Below, in pieces: positions 45,561 through 53,947 of a DNA stretch of 64,000 nt. Position 1 is the first letter of the stretch; each line of letters starts with the position of its first letter. Source of the DNA: Micrococcales bacterium UBA2037 (GTDB taxonomy: Bacteria > Actinomycetota > Actinomycetes > Actinomycetales > Microbacteriaceae); NCBI GenBank assembly GCA_002333405.1, contig DDBH01000005.1, positions 85,016 through 149,015 of the forward strand, given 5' to 3'. The notes beneath the pieces were generated by a model, which was not told the origin of the DNA, did no database searches, and saw only the letters and a program-made list of their open reading frames with translations. A program made the translations under genes and the position numbers.

Positions 45561-46661
45561 TTAGCTCTTGAGCGCTTCCGTGATGATGTCAACAAAGCGA
45601 TCCACATCTTCGGTTGTCGTGTCAAAAGCACACATCCAGCGAACCTCGTGGATTTCTAGGTTCCAGTCGTAAAAGTGAACCTGTTTCCGGATAGTTTCAA
45701 TCGCTGTTGGGTCCAAGGTTGCAAAGACCGCATTGGCATCGGTTGGGTTTGTGAATTCAAGCCCCTTGATCTCTCCGGTAGCGATGCGAGCCTCCAGCTT
45801 GCTCCTCAGTTCCTGCGCCATCTTGTTTGCGTGTTGTGCTGACCTGATTCCAAGCCCACCATCAAACAGGGCTAGCAGTTGAACTGAAGCAAAGCGCATT
45901 TTCGACATCAACTGCATTGACATTTTGCGCAGATAAATAAGTCCGTCGACTGCCTTGGGGTTTAGAACCACAACCGCCTCGGCGGCAATCAGGCCATTCT
46001 TGGTTCCGCCGAGACTGAGCACATCAACACCTGCGTTTGTGGTGAAATCGGCAAAGTCACAGCCAAGCGCCGCAGCGGCATTCCATAGCCGGGCCCCGTC
46101 CATGTGTAACAGCAGGTTGTTTTGGTGGCAGTAGTCGGCAATCGCTTTTACCTCTGCCGGTGTGTACACGGTGCCGAGCTCACTGCTCTGAGTGATCGAG
46201 ACCACCATTGGCTGAGCTCGGTGCTCAAAGCCAATGTCATAAACCTGAGTTGCTATCGACTCCGGGGTGAGCTTGCCACCTTGGTGCTTGACGTTGAACA
46301 GCTTGAGTCCGCTGACGCGCTCCGGAGCCCCACCCTCATCGGTTTCGATGTGAGCGAGGTTTGAGCAAATCACAGCGCCCCAGCGCGGCATCATGGCAGT
46401 TAGCGCCACCACATTGGCACCGGTGCCGTTGAAGACCACAAAGGTTTCGGCCTGCTGACCAAATACCTGCCTGATCTTTTCTTCAAGCGCCTTTGTGTAC
46501 TGGTCGTAGCCGTAGGCGCTTTGGTGGCCTTCGTTTGCATCCTGGAGTGCAGCCAGCACCTCCGGGTGAACCCCGGCGTAATTATCGCTAGCGAAGCTGC
46601 GCCAGGTTTTGTCGTGAATTGCCAATCGGCACCCCAAATCTAATGTTTGAACTAACTCCAT
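45561..46661 (-). CDS. low-specificity L-threonine aldolase
   Basis: A PLP enzyme of ~366 residues splitting threonine to glycine and acetaldehyde. Family blocks are RSFASDNYAGVHPEVLAAL, FNGTGANVVALTAMM, HIETDEGGAPERVSG, LLHMDGARLWNAAAALG and SLGGTKNGLIAAEAVV, which holds the PLP Lys. ATG 46661 gives 12 leading residues not typical of the family; TTG 46625 (MAIHDKTW) is a credible alternative and leaves more space for divergent promoters. The reading frame continues upstream to 46742 into the pta remnant and should not be used. Confidence 0.87.
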   Translation of the reverse strand: MELVQTLDLGCRLAIHDKTWRSFASDNYAGVHPEVLAALQDANEGHQSAYGYDQYTKALEEKIRQVFGQQAETFVVFNGTGANVVALTAMMPRWGAVICSNLAHIETDEGGAPERVSGLKLFNVKHQGGKLTPESIATQVYDIGFEHRAQPMVVSITQSSELGTVYTPAEVKAIADYCHQNNLLLHMDGARLWNAAAALGCDFADFTTNAGVDVLSLGGTKNGLIAAEAVVVLNPKAVDGLIYLRKMSMQLMSKMRFASVQLLALFDGGLGIRSAQHANKMAQELRSKLEARIATGEIKGLEFTNPTDANAVFATLDPTAIETIRKQVHFYDWNLEIHEVRWMCAFDTTTEDVDRFVDIITEALKS

Positions 46662-46696
46662 CTTTGCACTAATCAAGCCGCGACTAACCGATAGAT

Positions 46697-47176
46697 ATGG
46701 CTCAAAGTATTTATGTGGCGTCAGTCGAAGGACACACTGCAAAGTCGGTTGTGGCCCTGGGGGTTTTAGAGGCGCTCAAGCTGCGCCACAAGAAAATCGG
46801 GGTGTTTCGAGCGGTTGTTCCAATCCGTGAAACCCGTGACCGCGAGCTTGAACTTTTACTTGCAAACCTGCCCAATAAATTGGCTTACGAATCGGCAATC
46901 GGTGTTGGCTATCAGGAGCTTCACGACTCTCAAGACAAGGCTCTCGAGACTCTTTCCAAGAGATATCAAAACCTGGCAGCCAACCGCGATGCGGTTTTGA
47001 TTCTTGGCTCTGACTACACCGATGTCGCAGCCCCTGCCGAACTGTCCTTCAATGCCAAGGTTGCAGCCAACCTCGGAGCGCCGGTGCTCTTGGTTGTCAA
47101 TGGCAGAGAGATCGACGGCAGCGACGAGCACCTCGGACAAGCAGAGGAGCGAAGTTTTCTGCTCCGGCGGTGCTGA
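46697..47176 (+). pseudogene. pta: phosphate acetyltransferase, N-terminal remnant
   Basis: 159 codons that match only the N-terminal P-loop-like domain of Pta: MAQSIYVASVEGHTAKSVVALGVLEAL, then KIGVFRAVVPIRE and DAVLILGSDYTDVAAPAELSFNAKVAANLGAPVLLVVNG. The family usually has about 690 residues. The DRTGG domain and the whole catalytic phosphotransacetylase domain are missing. Homology ends about residue 148, and the last ten codons run out of frame into the acetate kinase sequence. The remnant therefore cannot make acetyl phosphate. The gene is ATG-initiated with a plausible upstream region. Confidence 0.75.
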
Positions 47177-48054
47177 CCGATGAGGTGATTAGTGAAATCG
47201 AGAAACTGGTTCCGCTTGCACCGCTTCACAACCCGGGGAACCTAAGTGGAATCAGGGCTGCTATCGCTGAGTTTCCTTCCCTAACTCAGGTTGCGGTGTT
47301 CGACACGGCTTTCCACCAGACCATGCCGGTAAGTTCCTACAGTTACGCGATTGATGCGAATTTGGCTGCGCAGTACGGGGTCAGGAAATACGGTTTCCAT
47401 GGCAGTTCCTACGCTTACGTCACTGCCCAGGCCGCAGAATTTTTGGGCAAAGACCTGCGCGATCTAAATGCCATAATTTTGCATCTGGGTAATGGAGCCT
47501 CGGCTTGCGCGATCAAGAATGGCAAGTCCTTTGACACCTCGATGGGCATGAGCCCGTTGCCTGGCTTAGTCATGGGCACGCGCTCGGGAGATATCGACCC
47601 AGCCATAATCTTCTACCTCCACAATGAAGCTGAAATGGGATTTGACGAGATCGACCTGCTGCTCAACAGCCAGTCAGGGCTGCAGGGGCTGACCGGCTCT
47701 GGCGACCTCCGCGATGTTTTAGAGCGAGCAGAGCAAAATGAGCCGGCCGCAGTTTTGGCAATTGAGGTCTACGTTCAGCGCATCAAGCACTATTTGGAGG
47801 CATACCTAGCGGAACTTGGCCAAATCGACGCCGTTGTTTTTACTGCTGGCGTGGGAGAAAATGCGGCTCCAATCAGACGCTTGGTCTGCGCAGGTCTCGA
47901 GCCAGTTGGCATTGTTCTGAACCAGCAGCTCAACCAGCAGCATCCTTCTGGGACCAGAAGCATCTCGGCAGAGAGCTCTAAGTCTCAAGTGCTAGTAATT
48001 CCAACGAATGAGGAACTGGAAATAGCCACTCGAGTGGCCGAATTTCTTGAGTGA
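47170..48054 (+). pseudogene. ackA: acetate kinase, lacking its N-terminal quarter
   Basis: Acetate kinase sequence is continuous from about 47143 in this frame (GAKFSAPAVLTDEV, then LAPLHNPGNLSGI) to the natural end (PTNEELEIATRV). The listed start, GTG 47170, is the first in-frame start. Catalytic residues kept include Asp in FDTAFH (about 45), His in HLGNG (about 105), Arg in MGTRSGD (about 138) and Glu in TNEE. The first ~95 residues of a normal ~400-residue enzyme are absent, including the NxGSSSLK phosphate loop and the HRxVHGG Arg. Translation could still occur, because GTG overlaps the pta stop, but activity is unlikely. Confidence 0.7.
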
Positions 48055-48074
48055 AATGGGTCTAGTGTGGGGAC

Positions 48075-48914
48075 ATGGTTGAAATCAAGTCTGCCCCATT
48101 CATAATTGACGCTCCAGTTGCCGGCTACCTTTTCAAGGCCAAAAACCCCAAGGCCCAAATCCTGCTGCAACACGGATATGGCGAATACACCAAGAGATAT
48201 GTCACCCAGTACTCCAAGCTCATACCAAAGCTGGTTGAGCGTGGCTTCGATGTCTATGGCATCGATCTTGAGGGTCATGGCAATACTGCTGGTGAACGCG
48301 GTCTGATTGATGTTCAGCAAGCCGTTGAACACCACCTGCTAGCTCGCGCTGCGATGCCGACCACGCTCCCAACATTTTTGTTCGGGCACTCACTCGGGGG
48401 CCTGGTGACCGCTGGCAGCATAACCAGAGATCAGTCCAACATCACTGCGGCAATCATTTCAAGCTCCGCCATGCAGACCCCGTCCAAGCTCTGGGAGCGG
48501 TCGCTGGCCAAGGTGATGACAGCAATTGCGCCAAGTGGCCCACTGCCGCTACCTCGTCCGGGCATTGAGGCTCTGACTCGTGATGCCGAACTGCTGAAAG
48601 TTATTGAAGCTGATTCGGAAATGTTTAAGGGCAAGGCCAAGAACAAGGTCGCCAAGACCACTCTTGCTGTCTCGGATGGGGTTTGGGCGGATGCTTCCAA
48701 TTGGCTGGTCCCAACCTTGTTTATTCATGGCGACCAGGACACCTCAACCAACTTTGAGAACTCTGTTTCACTTCACAAAGCTATTGGCTCAAAGGACAAG
48801 ACCCTAAAGGTCTATGAGGGCGGTTTCCATGAGCTACTCAATGACACCATCGCAGCCAAGGTTGAAAAAGATTTCTTTGCATGGCTTGATGCCAGGAAGC
48901 CAAAGTCGAAGTAA
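48075..48914 (+). CDS. alpha/beta hydrolase, monoacylglycerol lipase-like
   Basis: A 279-residue serine hydrolase. ILLQHGYGEYTKRYVTQYSKLIPKLVERGFDVYGIDLEGHGNT is the oxyanion-hole block. GHSLGGLVTAG (nucleophile Ser, about residue 98), FIHGDQDTSTNFEN (Asp) and GGFHELLNDT (His) complete the triad. It is closest to monoglyceride lipase/lysophospholipase types. There is no signal peptide, so it is probably cytoplasmic. It lies 20 bases after ackA, but function need not be linked. The ATG is at 48075. Confidence 0.85.
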   Translation: MVEIKSAPFIIDAPVAGYLFKAKNPKAQILLQHGYGEYTKRYVTQYSKLIPKLVERGFDVYGIDLEGHGNTAGERGLIDVQQAVEHHLLARAAMPTTLPTFLFGHSLGGLVTAGSITRDQSNITAAIISSSAMQTPSKLWERSLAKVMTAIAPSGPLPLPRPGIEALTRDAELLKVIEADSEMFKGKAKNKVAKTTLAVSDGVWADASNWLVPTLFIHGDQDTSTNFENSVSLHKAIGSKDKTLKVYEGGFHELLNDTIAAKVEKDFFAWLDARKPKSK

Positions 48915-48928
48915 CAATTCGAAAGAAT

Positions 48929-48957
48929 TTGACTTTGGGGGAAAACTTGAACATAAT
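48929..48957 (+). promoter_or_regulatory. strong promoter of the Met/Cys-rich small ORF
   Basis: TTGACT, 17 bases, CATAAT: ten of twelve consensus positions with ideal spacing. The expected transcription start falls about 0-2 bases before the ATG at 48966, so the message would be leaderless. Confidence 0.65.
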
Positions 48958-48965
48958 TTTCACCA

Positions 48966-49052
48966 ATGAGTAATCGATCAGCACTAATGGCGCAGGAGAC
49001 CTGCGCTATGTTCTGCTGCTCGATGGCAATGTGCATGAGCGTGTGCCGCTAA
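48966..49052 (+). CDS. 28-residue Met/Cys-rich leader-like peptide
   Basis: A short frame from ATG 48966 to TAA 49050-49052. Six Met (positions 1, 8, 15, 20, 22 and 24) and five Cys (13, 17, 18, 23 and 27) make up 11 of 28 residues, mostly in the second half, which reads CAMFCCSMAMCMSVCR. A near-consensus promoter ends just before the ATG and no ribosome site is seen, so leaderless translation is likely. The stop codon lies in the left arm of a perfect hairpin (49049-49069). It resembles a regulatory leader peptide responding to sulfur amino acids, or a small Cu-binding peptide. I know no exact family. Confidence 0.5.
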   Translation: MSNRSALMAQETCAMFCCSMAMCMSVCR

Positions 49053-49069
49053 TTACCGCTAGTAATTAG
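49049..49069 (+). promoter_or_regulatory. hairpin over the stop codon of the Met/Cys-rich ORF
   Basis: CTAATTAC-CGCTA-GTAATTAG is a perfect eight-base stem with a five-base loop. The left arm contains the TAA stop. It is AT-rich and followed by only a short T run, so it may be an attenuator-like element or an operator rather than a strong terminator. The next gene starts 82 bases downstream. Confidence 0.45.
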
Positions 49070-49150
49070 TTTCTAGGCACCAGCACCCCGACAAACGCAC
49101 GTGATTCGTGCAATTTATCGAAAACCACATTTGCCAAAGGACTCATAAAA

Positions 49151-49750
49151 ATGACAACTCTAAAGACCCAAACATCCACAGTTGCAAGAGGCTTCGCGCT
49201 CTACGTTGGAATCTCAGAGGAAGACGCGCTGGCCGCTGGAACCTCACTGTCTGAAATTGCAGCAGAACTAAAAAAGACTCTTGCGAATTTGATCCCAGAA
49301 AAAGCCAGTGAGACCTACGCTGCGCTAGCCCTTGCTCCAGTCAGTGCCACTGGCCGGAATTTGGACATAACCAGAATCGCACTTAGAGAACCCAAGGCCA
49401 CCAATGCTCCGGTAGCACCCATCTCGCAAGAGCAAACAGCCGCCAAGGGTTTGGTGGTGGATTTGACCAGGCGGAAACTATTTGTTGACGGGCGCAATGC
49501 GCAACTGACCTGCAAAGAATTCGAGCTGTTTGCTTTCTTGATCGAGAACACCGGTCAAACCGTCAGCCGTCAACAGATCGCAAACATCTCAGAGCGTTGC
49601 GGAGAAGCAACTCCAAACGCCAGAACCATCGATGTTCACGTCCGCCGGCTTCGTTCGAAGATTGCCGGCTACGAGGATGTGATTAGGACCAGTCGTGGAA
49701 TTGGCTATCGCTTCGACAAGCACCCGGATGTGCTGGTCGAGCAGTTCTAG
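49151..49750 (+). CDS. OmpR/PhoB-type winged-helix transcriptional regulator without receiver domain
   Basis: A 199-residue DNA-binding protein. Residues 1-90 show no receiver-domain motif and no family I can name. From about residue 97 a Trans_reg_C domain follows: GLVVDLTRRKLFVDGRNAQLTCKEFELFAFLIENTGQTVSRQQI, then NARTIDVHVRRLRSKIAGYEDVIRTSRGIGYRF. This is a full winged helix with recognition helix and wing. It lies downstream of a leader-like Met/Cys-rich peptide and hairpin that may control it. The signal it senses is unknown. Confidence 0.82.
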   Translation: MTTLKTQTSTVARGFALYVGISEEDALAAGTSLSEIAAELKKTLANLIPEKASETYAALALAPVSATGRNLDITRIALREPKATNAPVAPISQEQTAAKGLVVDLTRRKLFVDGRNAQLTCKEFELFAFLIENTGQTVSRQQIANISERCGEATPNARTIDVHVRRLRSKIAGYEDVIRTSRGIGYRFDKHPDVLVEQF

Positions 49751-49816
49751 AAAGTGTGAGCACCTCTAGACCCCGACGCACTTGAAGCTGGTGGCCCTCC
49801 CTCGTAACTAATCGAA

Positions 49817-50740
49817 CTATCGCCGGATTACAACAAGGGAGGCGCCAGTTACAACCAACAGCACCCCAAGGAAGTTCAGGGGAGCAAAGTTGATTGCGGA
49901 GATTGGAAGCAGCAGGTCCAAGGTCAGAGCTGCAACCACCTGGCCAGCCAGCAGCGATAGCCCGAGTGCCAGAACACCGATTTGCCGAACCACCAGCACT
50001 TGCAAAAAGATAAAGGCACCGCCAACCACGCCACCGAGATAAAGCCATGGGTTTGTTGGCAGCGACTGGATAACTGGAATCCCCTGAACCAGAAGCAGTG
50101 TCACCAAAATGATCAGCGTGCCAGCAACGAAGTTGACGTAGGTGGAAATCAACACGGACTCGGTCTGTTTGGCAAGGCGACCATTAATTGCCTGCTGAAA
50201 ACCGGTGCCGAAGCCGGCCAAAAACGGCAGTACAACCAGCGGACTGATGACCTCGAACCCCAGTCCAGCAAACAGCACCACCCCAATCAGTGCCAACAGG
50301 GCACCGACGAGCCTGGCCAGCGAAAGCACTCGCTTGGTCATTCCAATCAACCCGAATGAATCCAGCATCAGAGCTGACAATGCTTGACCAGAAACTATGG
50401 CAAGCGTAAATAATGTGATTCCAAGAGTTGGGGCAACCAAGCCCTGCATCATGACAAAAAAGCCTCCGGCGAAGCCACCGAAAAACAACCAGAGTGGAAG
50501 CCTGCCGCGGGTCAGTGCCTTCAGCATCTCCAGCAGTTTGTGTCGCTGAGGCCTCAGGCTAAACAGCGCGGCCGAAATCAAGATTGTTCCGATTCCGAAA
50601 GAGATCAGCGCGGCAACCAGTCCGTTTTCAAGCTCTAGCCCAAGTGCGCCATTTACTCGCGACTGCACGGCAATAAGAGCACCAGCAACGACGCTTAGGG
50701 AAATCGCCAACGGCTTTGGCAGCACTTGTTCGGTCCCCAT
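49817..50740 (-). CDS. DMT family transporter (YdcZ/DUF606 type)
   Basis: A 307-residue membrane protein made of two YdcZ-like repeats, each about five helices. The first has VVAGALIAVQSRVNGALGLELENGLVAALISFGIGTILI (about residues 16-54). The second has FLAGFGTGFQQAINGRLAKQTESVLISTYVNFVAGTLII (about 165-205). NG..L in both repeats is characteristic. Function is unknown in this family. Its start is about 120 bases from the divergent DUF3817 gene. Confidence 0.85.
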   Translation of the reverse strand: MGTEQVLPKPLAISLSVVAGALIAVQSRVNGALGLELENGLVAALISFGIGTILISAALFSLRPQRHKLLEMLKALTRGRLPLWLFFGGFAGGFFVMMQGLVAPTLGITLFTLAIVSGQALSALMLDSFGLIGMTKRVLSLARLVGALLALIGVVLFAGLGFEVISPLVVLPFLAGFGTGFQQAINGRLAKQTESVLISTYVNFVAGTLIILVTLLLVQGIPVIQSLPTNPWLYLGGVVGGAFIFLQVLVVRQIGVLALGLSLLAGQVVAALTLDLLLPISAINFAPLNFLGVLLVVTGASLVVIRR

Positions 50741-50859
50741 GGTTGCTCTCTAGTTCTGATTACCGGATCGGTAACCCTAAAAGGATAGCGACGGGTTGCC
50801 TGATTAGTGCTCGGCCAACCCGGTTCTGGAATTGGGCTGGGAGGGTAATCTAGGAAACT

Positions 50860-51345
50860 ATGAACAAGCAATCAGAGGCATTCGCTCCAAAGCAACTCTT
50901 CTCGTACTTCGCAACCGGTGAGGCAATCACCTGGGGGCTGTTGATAGCAGGTCTAATTGCCAGGGCCCTGCTGCCCACCCCCGACATGCTAATTACGGTG
51001 GTCGGGGCAACACATGGATTCATGTTCCTGAGCTATGCGGTTACTGCTGCGTTGGTTGGTGTAAACAACCGCTGGGGCCTATACAAGACTTCAATTGGCG
51101 TGATTCTTGCCATCGTTCCTTTCGCAACAATCCCATTTGAAAAATGGCTGCTCAAGCGCAATTTGCTTGAGGGGAAATGGCGCGTTCAAAAGTCGAAGGA
51201 CAAGCGAGACGACACTTTGATTGACGGCCTATTTCGCTGGTTTATTAACCGTCCAGCTCTTCTGGTGTTGTCTCTCGCAGCCTTCGTGATTGTTCTATTT
51301 TCAGTTCTTTTGATTCTTGGGCCACCTGATCAGTGGGGTAAATAG
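50860..51345 (+). CDS. DUF3817 domain membrane protein
   Basis: A 161-residue protein with four or five helices. FSYFATGEAITWGLLIAGLIAR opens the domain, and VVGATHGFMFLSYAVTAALVGVNNRWGLYKTSIGVILAIVPFATIPFEKWL is the conserved core, with His and Glu in it. A final helix of about 20 residues follows a basic linker. DUF3817 proteins are common in actinobacteria and have no known role. The class III aminotransferase follows about 100 bases later. Confidence 0.85.
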   Translation: MNKQSEAFAPKQLFSYFATGEAITWGLLIAGLIARALLPTPDMLITVVGATHGFMFLSYAVTAALVGVNNRWGLYKTSIGVILAIVPFATIPFEKWLLKRNLLEGKWRVQKSKDKRDDTLIDGLFRWFINRPALLVLSLAAFVIVLFSVLLILGPPDQWGK

Positions 51346-51447
51346 CGCAGCTGTTGGGTCGGCATAAAGTCGTCAAAACACCCCCTAAGCTAGGAGGACA
51401 CGAATCGGTCAGCAACTAGTTGATCGAACCCACAAGGAGTGATAACC

Positions 51448-52854
51448 GTGCCCGTGACGACGACGTCAAAGCATGATTCCGCCGGATGGCGAAACGTACC
51501 AAAACAATCCAAACCAGTTGACCAAAAGCGTGTTCAAGAGCTTTTGGAAAAAGAGTGGGCAAGGTTCGAAGCCTCCACTAAGGCGTCTGGTGACCACAAT
51601 AAAAAGGCAAGCAAGGTCCTCCCTCTTGGAGTAACCTCTAGCTTCCAGCACTGGGACCCCTACCCAATCTCGATAGTTTCGGCCAAGGGTGCTTACCTAA
51701 CCGATGTTGACGGCAGAAAGCTACTGGATCTTTCCATGGGCTTTGGCGCGATGTTGGTTGGTCACCTGAATCCCAAGGTAATCAAGAAGGTCAAGAAGGC
51801 GATTCGCTCAACTGGAACGCTCTTTGTAACGCCGTCGCCAACCGCGACCGATGTTGCCGAGAAGTTCAAGAAGCGCTTTGACCTGGACATGCTTCGATTC
51901 ACCAACTCCGGAACCGAGTCAACCATGTACGCGATCCGCACTGCTCGCGCAGTGAAGGGTAGAAACGGCGTGATCAAGGTTGAGGGTGGCTACCACGGTG
52001 GCTATGACCCATTGCAGGTTTCTGTGAAGCCAGCGCTGAACGAAATTGGTGATTCAAATTTGCCAACAGCCCAAGTTCCCCCCGAGGTTGAGGCCGGCGA
52101 TGTGTATGTCGTGCCCTACAACAACCTTGAGAGCCTAGAGAAGATCATGAAGGATCACGGCAAGAAGATTGCCTGCTTCATGATTGAGCCGGTAATCGAG
52201 AACCTCTCAATCATCCTCCCGGATGAGGGTTACCTGAAGTCCGTTCGTGAACTGTGTGACAAGTACGACATCGCCCTGATCTTTGACGAGGTAAAGACTG
52301 GTTTGACCGCTGGAGTTGCGGGAGCCGCAGCCAGGTTAGGCGTGAAGCCAGACCTGATCACTCTTGCCAAGAGCATTGGTGGTGGATTCCCGCTGGCTGC
52401 CTTTGGTGGCAAGCAGGAGTACATGGACGCAGTTGTTGACAACCGCATGGCTCACTTTGGAACCTACAACGGAAACCCATTGGTGATGGCCGCAGCTGAC
52501 GCCGTTGATGAAATCTGCACGCCAGCCGCATTGGCTAGCGCTGAGGCAATCAACAACGCCACCTTGGCCAAGCTAGATCAGATCATTGCTGAGTTTGAGC
52601 TTCCGGCACACACCGTTGGTTTGGGTGTGAAGGGCGCAATGATTTGGTCACCGGATCCAGTTCGGAACTATCGCGACTATAAGGCAACCGATTTTGAGAC
52701 CGCTGAGCTTTCTTGGCTCTGGGGTGTCAACCGCGGCGTGCTGACCCCTCCGGGGCTTGATGAGCAGTGGTTGGTTTCACTTGCTCACAGCCAGAAGGAC
52801 ATGGACAAGATGGTTGCAAGCACCAGGGAACTAGCCGCAGCACTTCGCGCCTAA
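51448..52854 (+). CDS. class III pyridoxal-phosphate aminotransferase (glutamate-1-semialdehyde aminomutase-like)
   Basis: A 468-residue fold-type I enzyme. LTDVDGRKLLDLSMGFGAMLVGHLNP, LRFTNSGTESTMYAIRTARAVKGRNGVIKVEGGYHGGYDP, ALIFDEVKTGLTAG (Asp to PLP) and LAKSIGGGFPLAAFGG (PLP Lys) are all present. This type includes glutamate-1-semialdehyde aminomutases and transaminases that act on beta- or omega-amino groups; the substrate here is not clear. No tetrapyrrole genes are adjacent, so I avoid the hemL symbol. I chose GTG 51448 (MPVTTTSK), eight bases after AAGGAG; the GTG at 51439 overlaps that site. Confidence 0.83.
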   Translation: MPVTTTSKHDSAGWRNVPKQSKPVDQKRVQELLEKEWARFEASTKASGDHNKKASKVLPLGVTSSFQHWDPYPISIVSAKGAYLTDVDGRKLLDLSMGFGAMLVGHLNPKVIKKVKKAIRSTGTLFVTPSPTATDVAEKFKKRFDLDMLRFTNSGTESTMYAIRTARAVKGRNGVIKVEGGYHGGYDPLQVSVKPALNEIGDSNLPTAQVPPEVEAGDVYVVPYNNLESLEKIMKDHGKKIACFMIEPVIENLSIILPDEGYLKSVRELCDKYDIALIFDEVKTGLTAGVAGAAARLGVKPDLITLAKSIGGGFPLAAFGGKQEYMDAVVDNRMAHFGTYNGNPLVMAAADAVDEICTPAALASAEAINNATLAKLDQIIAEFELPAHTVGLGVKGAMIWSPDPVRNYRDYKATDFETAELSWLWGVNRGVLTPPGLDEQWLVSLAHSQKDMDKMVASTRELAAALRA

Positions 52855-52909
52855 GAACAAAAAACAGGTACCTCCAATTTGCACGACCAGATAAAAAGGT
52901 GAAATAATG

Positions 52910-52933
52910 TTCAGTGAATAATACTTCACTGAA
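52910..52933. promoter_or_regulatory. twin TTCAnTGAA palindromes upstream of terC
   Basis: TTCAGTGAA (52910-52918) and TTCACTGAA (52925-52933) are each palindromic (TTCA-N-TGAA) and together form a perfect nine-base inverted repeat with a six-base spacer. They end 9 bases before the terC start. The small wHTH protein encoded at 53944 is the natural candidate binder. Confidence 0.55.
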
Positions 52934-52942
52934 TGGAGCAAA

Positions 52943-53947
52943 TTGGAAACGAGCCTTGGGCTTTGGTTGGGTGTCATCGCGCTGATCTTGGTGATGCTGG
53001 CAATTGATTTAATCGCGCATCGCAAGGCGAGCGTGATTTCGATCAAAGAAGCAGCTATTTGGTCCAGCATCTCGGTCGCAACCGGAGTGCTGTTTGGTGT
53101 CTATGTTTGGGTCGAGTTTGGGTCCGAATTTGGTCAAGAGTACTTCTCGGGCTTTGTCATTGAAAAGTCTTTGGCCATCGACAACGTGTTTGTCTGGGCA
53201 TTGATCTTTGCCGCATTCGCGGTCCCGAGGGAGTTTCAGCACCGGGTTTTGTTCTTGGGTGTCTTGGGTGCTCTGGTGTTCCGAGGAATATTCATTGCCG
53301 GTGGAGCAGTGCTAATTCAAAACTACAGCTGGGTGCTCTACCCATTTGCTGCATTCTTGATTGTGACCGGCGTTCGGTTAATGATTCAAAGAAATCAGCA
53401 CATCGACCCAACAAAATCAAGGTTCCTGATCTGGTTTCAGAGGAGATTTCGGTCAACCGATAAGTTCTATCATCAGAAACTGGTGATTAGAAAGAATGGC
53501 GTTCTGTATGCCACACCGCTGCTAGCGGTCTTGGCAATGTTGGAATTCACCGACATCATTTTTGCAGTTGACTCAATTCCAGCAATCTTTGCCGTCACCG
53601 ATGAAGCATTCCTGGTCTTCACGGCGAACGCCTTTGCAATCTTGGGGCTTCGCGCGATGTACTTCCTGCTTGCCGATCTGATGCACAGATTCATTTATCT
53701 GAAGGTTGGACTTTCTGTGCTCTTGGTGTGGGTTGGCGTGAAGATGGCGCTGCATGATGTTTATAAGATTCCGACCACGCTTTCGCTCACTGTCATCATC
53801 TTGGTTATCGGAACGGCAGTCGTCGCGTCGCTTCTAAAAACTAAGTCACAAGCCGCAGTGGCCCCGGTTGAACCAAAGGCGGTTTATGAGCTTGCCAGTC
53901 AAACAGAGCTGGCTAGTCTTGAGCCTATTATCAGGAGGCGAAAATGA
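52943..53947 (+). CDS. terC: TerC family integral membrane protein
   Basis: A 334-residue TerC/Alx-type protein with about nine helices. The two acidic motifs that bind metal are EKSLAIDNVFVWALIF (about residues 75-90) and LEFTDIIFAVDSIPAIFAVTDEAFLVFTANAFAILGLRAMYFLL (about 199-242). Relatives export manganese or act in metal loading of secreted enzymes. The start is TTG after TGGAGC. It overlaps the next gene by four bases, beginning a four-gene operon with a wHTH protein, SbtA and SbtB. Confidence 0.88.
   Translation: METSLGLWLGVIALILVMLAIDLIAHRKASVISIKEAAIWSSISVATGVLFGVYVWVEFGSEFGQEYFSGFVIEKSLAIDNVFVWALIFAAFAVPREFQHRVLFLGVLGALVFRGIFIAGGAVLIQNYSWVLYPFAAFLIVTGVRLMIQRNQHIDPTKSRFLIWFQRRFRSTDKFYHQKLVIRKNGVLYATPLLAVLAMLEFTDIIFAVDSIPAIFAVTDEAFLVFTANAFAILGLRAMYFLLADLMHRFIYLKVGLSVLLVWVGVKMALHDVYKIPTTLSLTVIILVIGTAVVASLLKTKSQAAVAPVEPKAVYELASQTELASLEPIIRRRK

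Noticed and set aside
46662..46742. Extended N-terminus of the threonine aldolase
   Set aside because: It would overlap the pta start on the other strand and adds residues not seen in the family.
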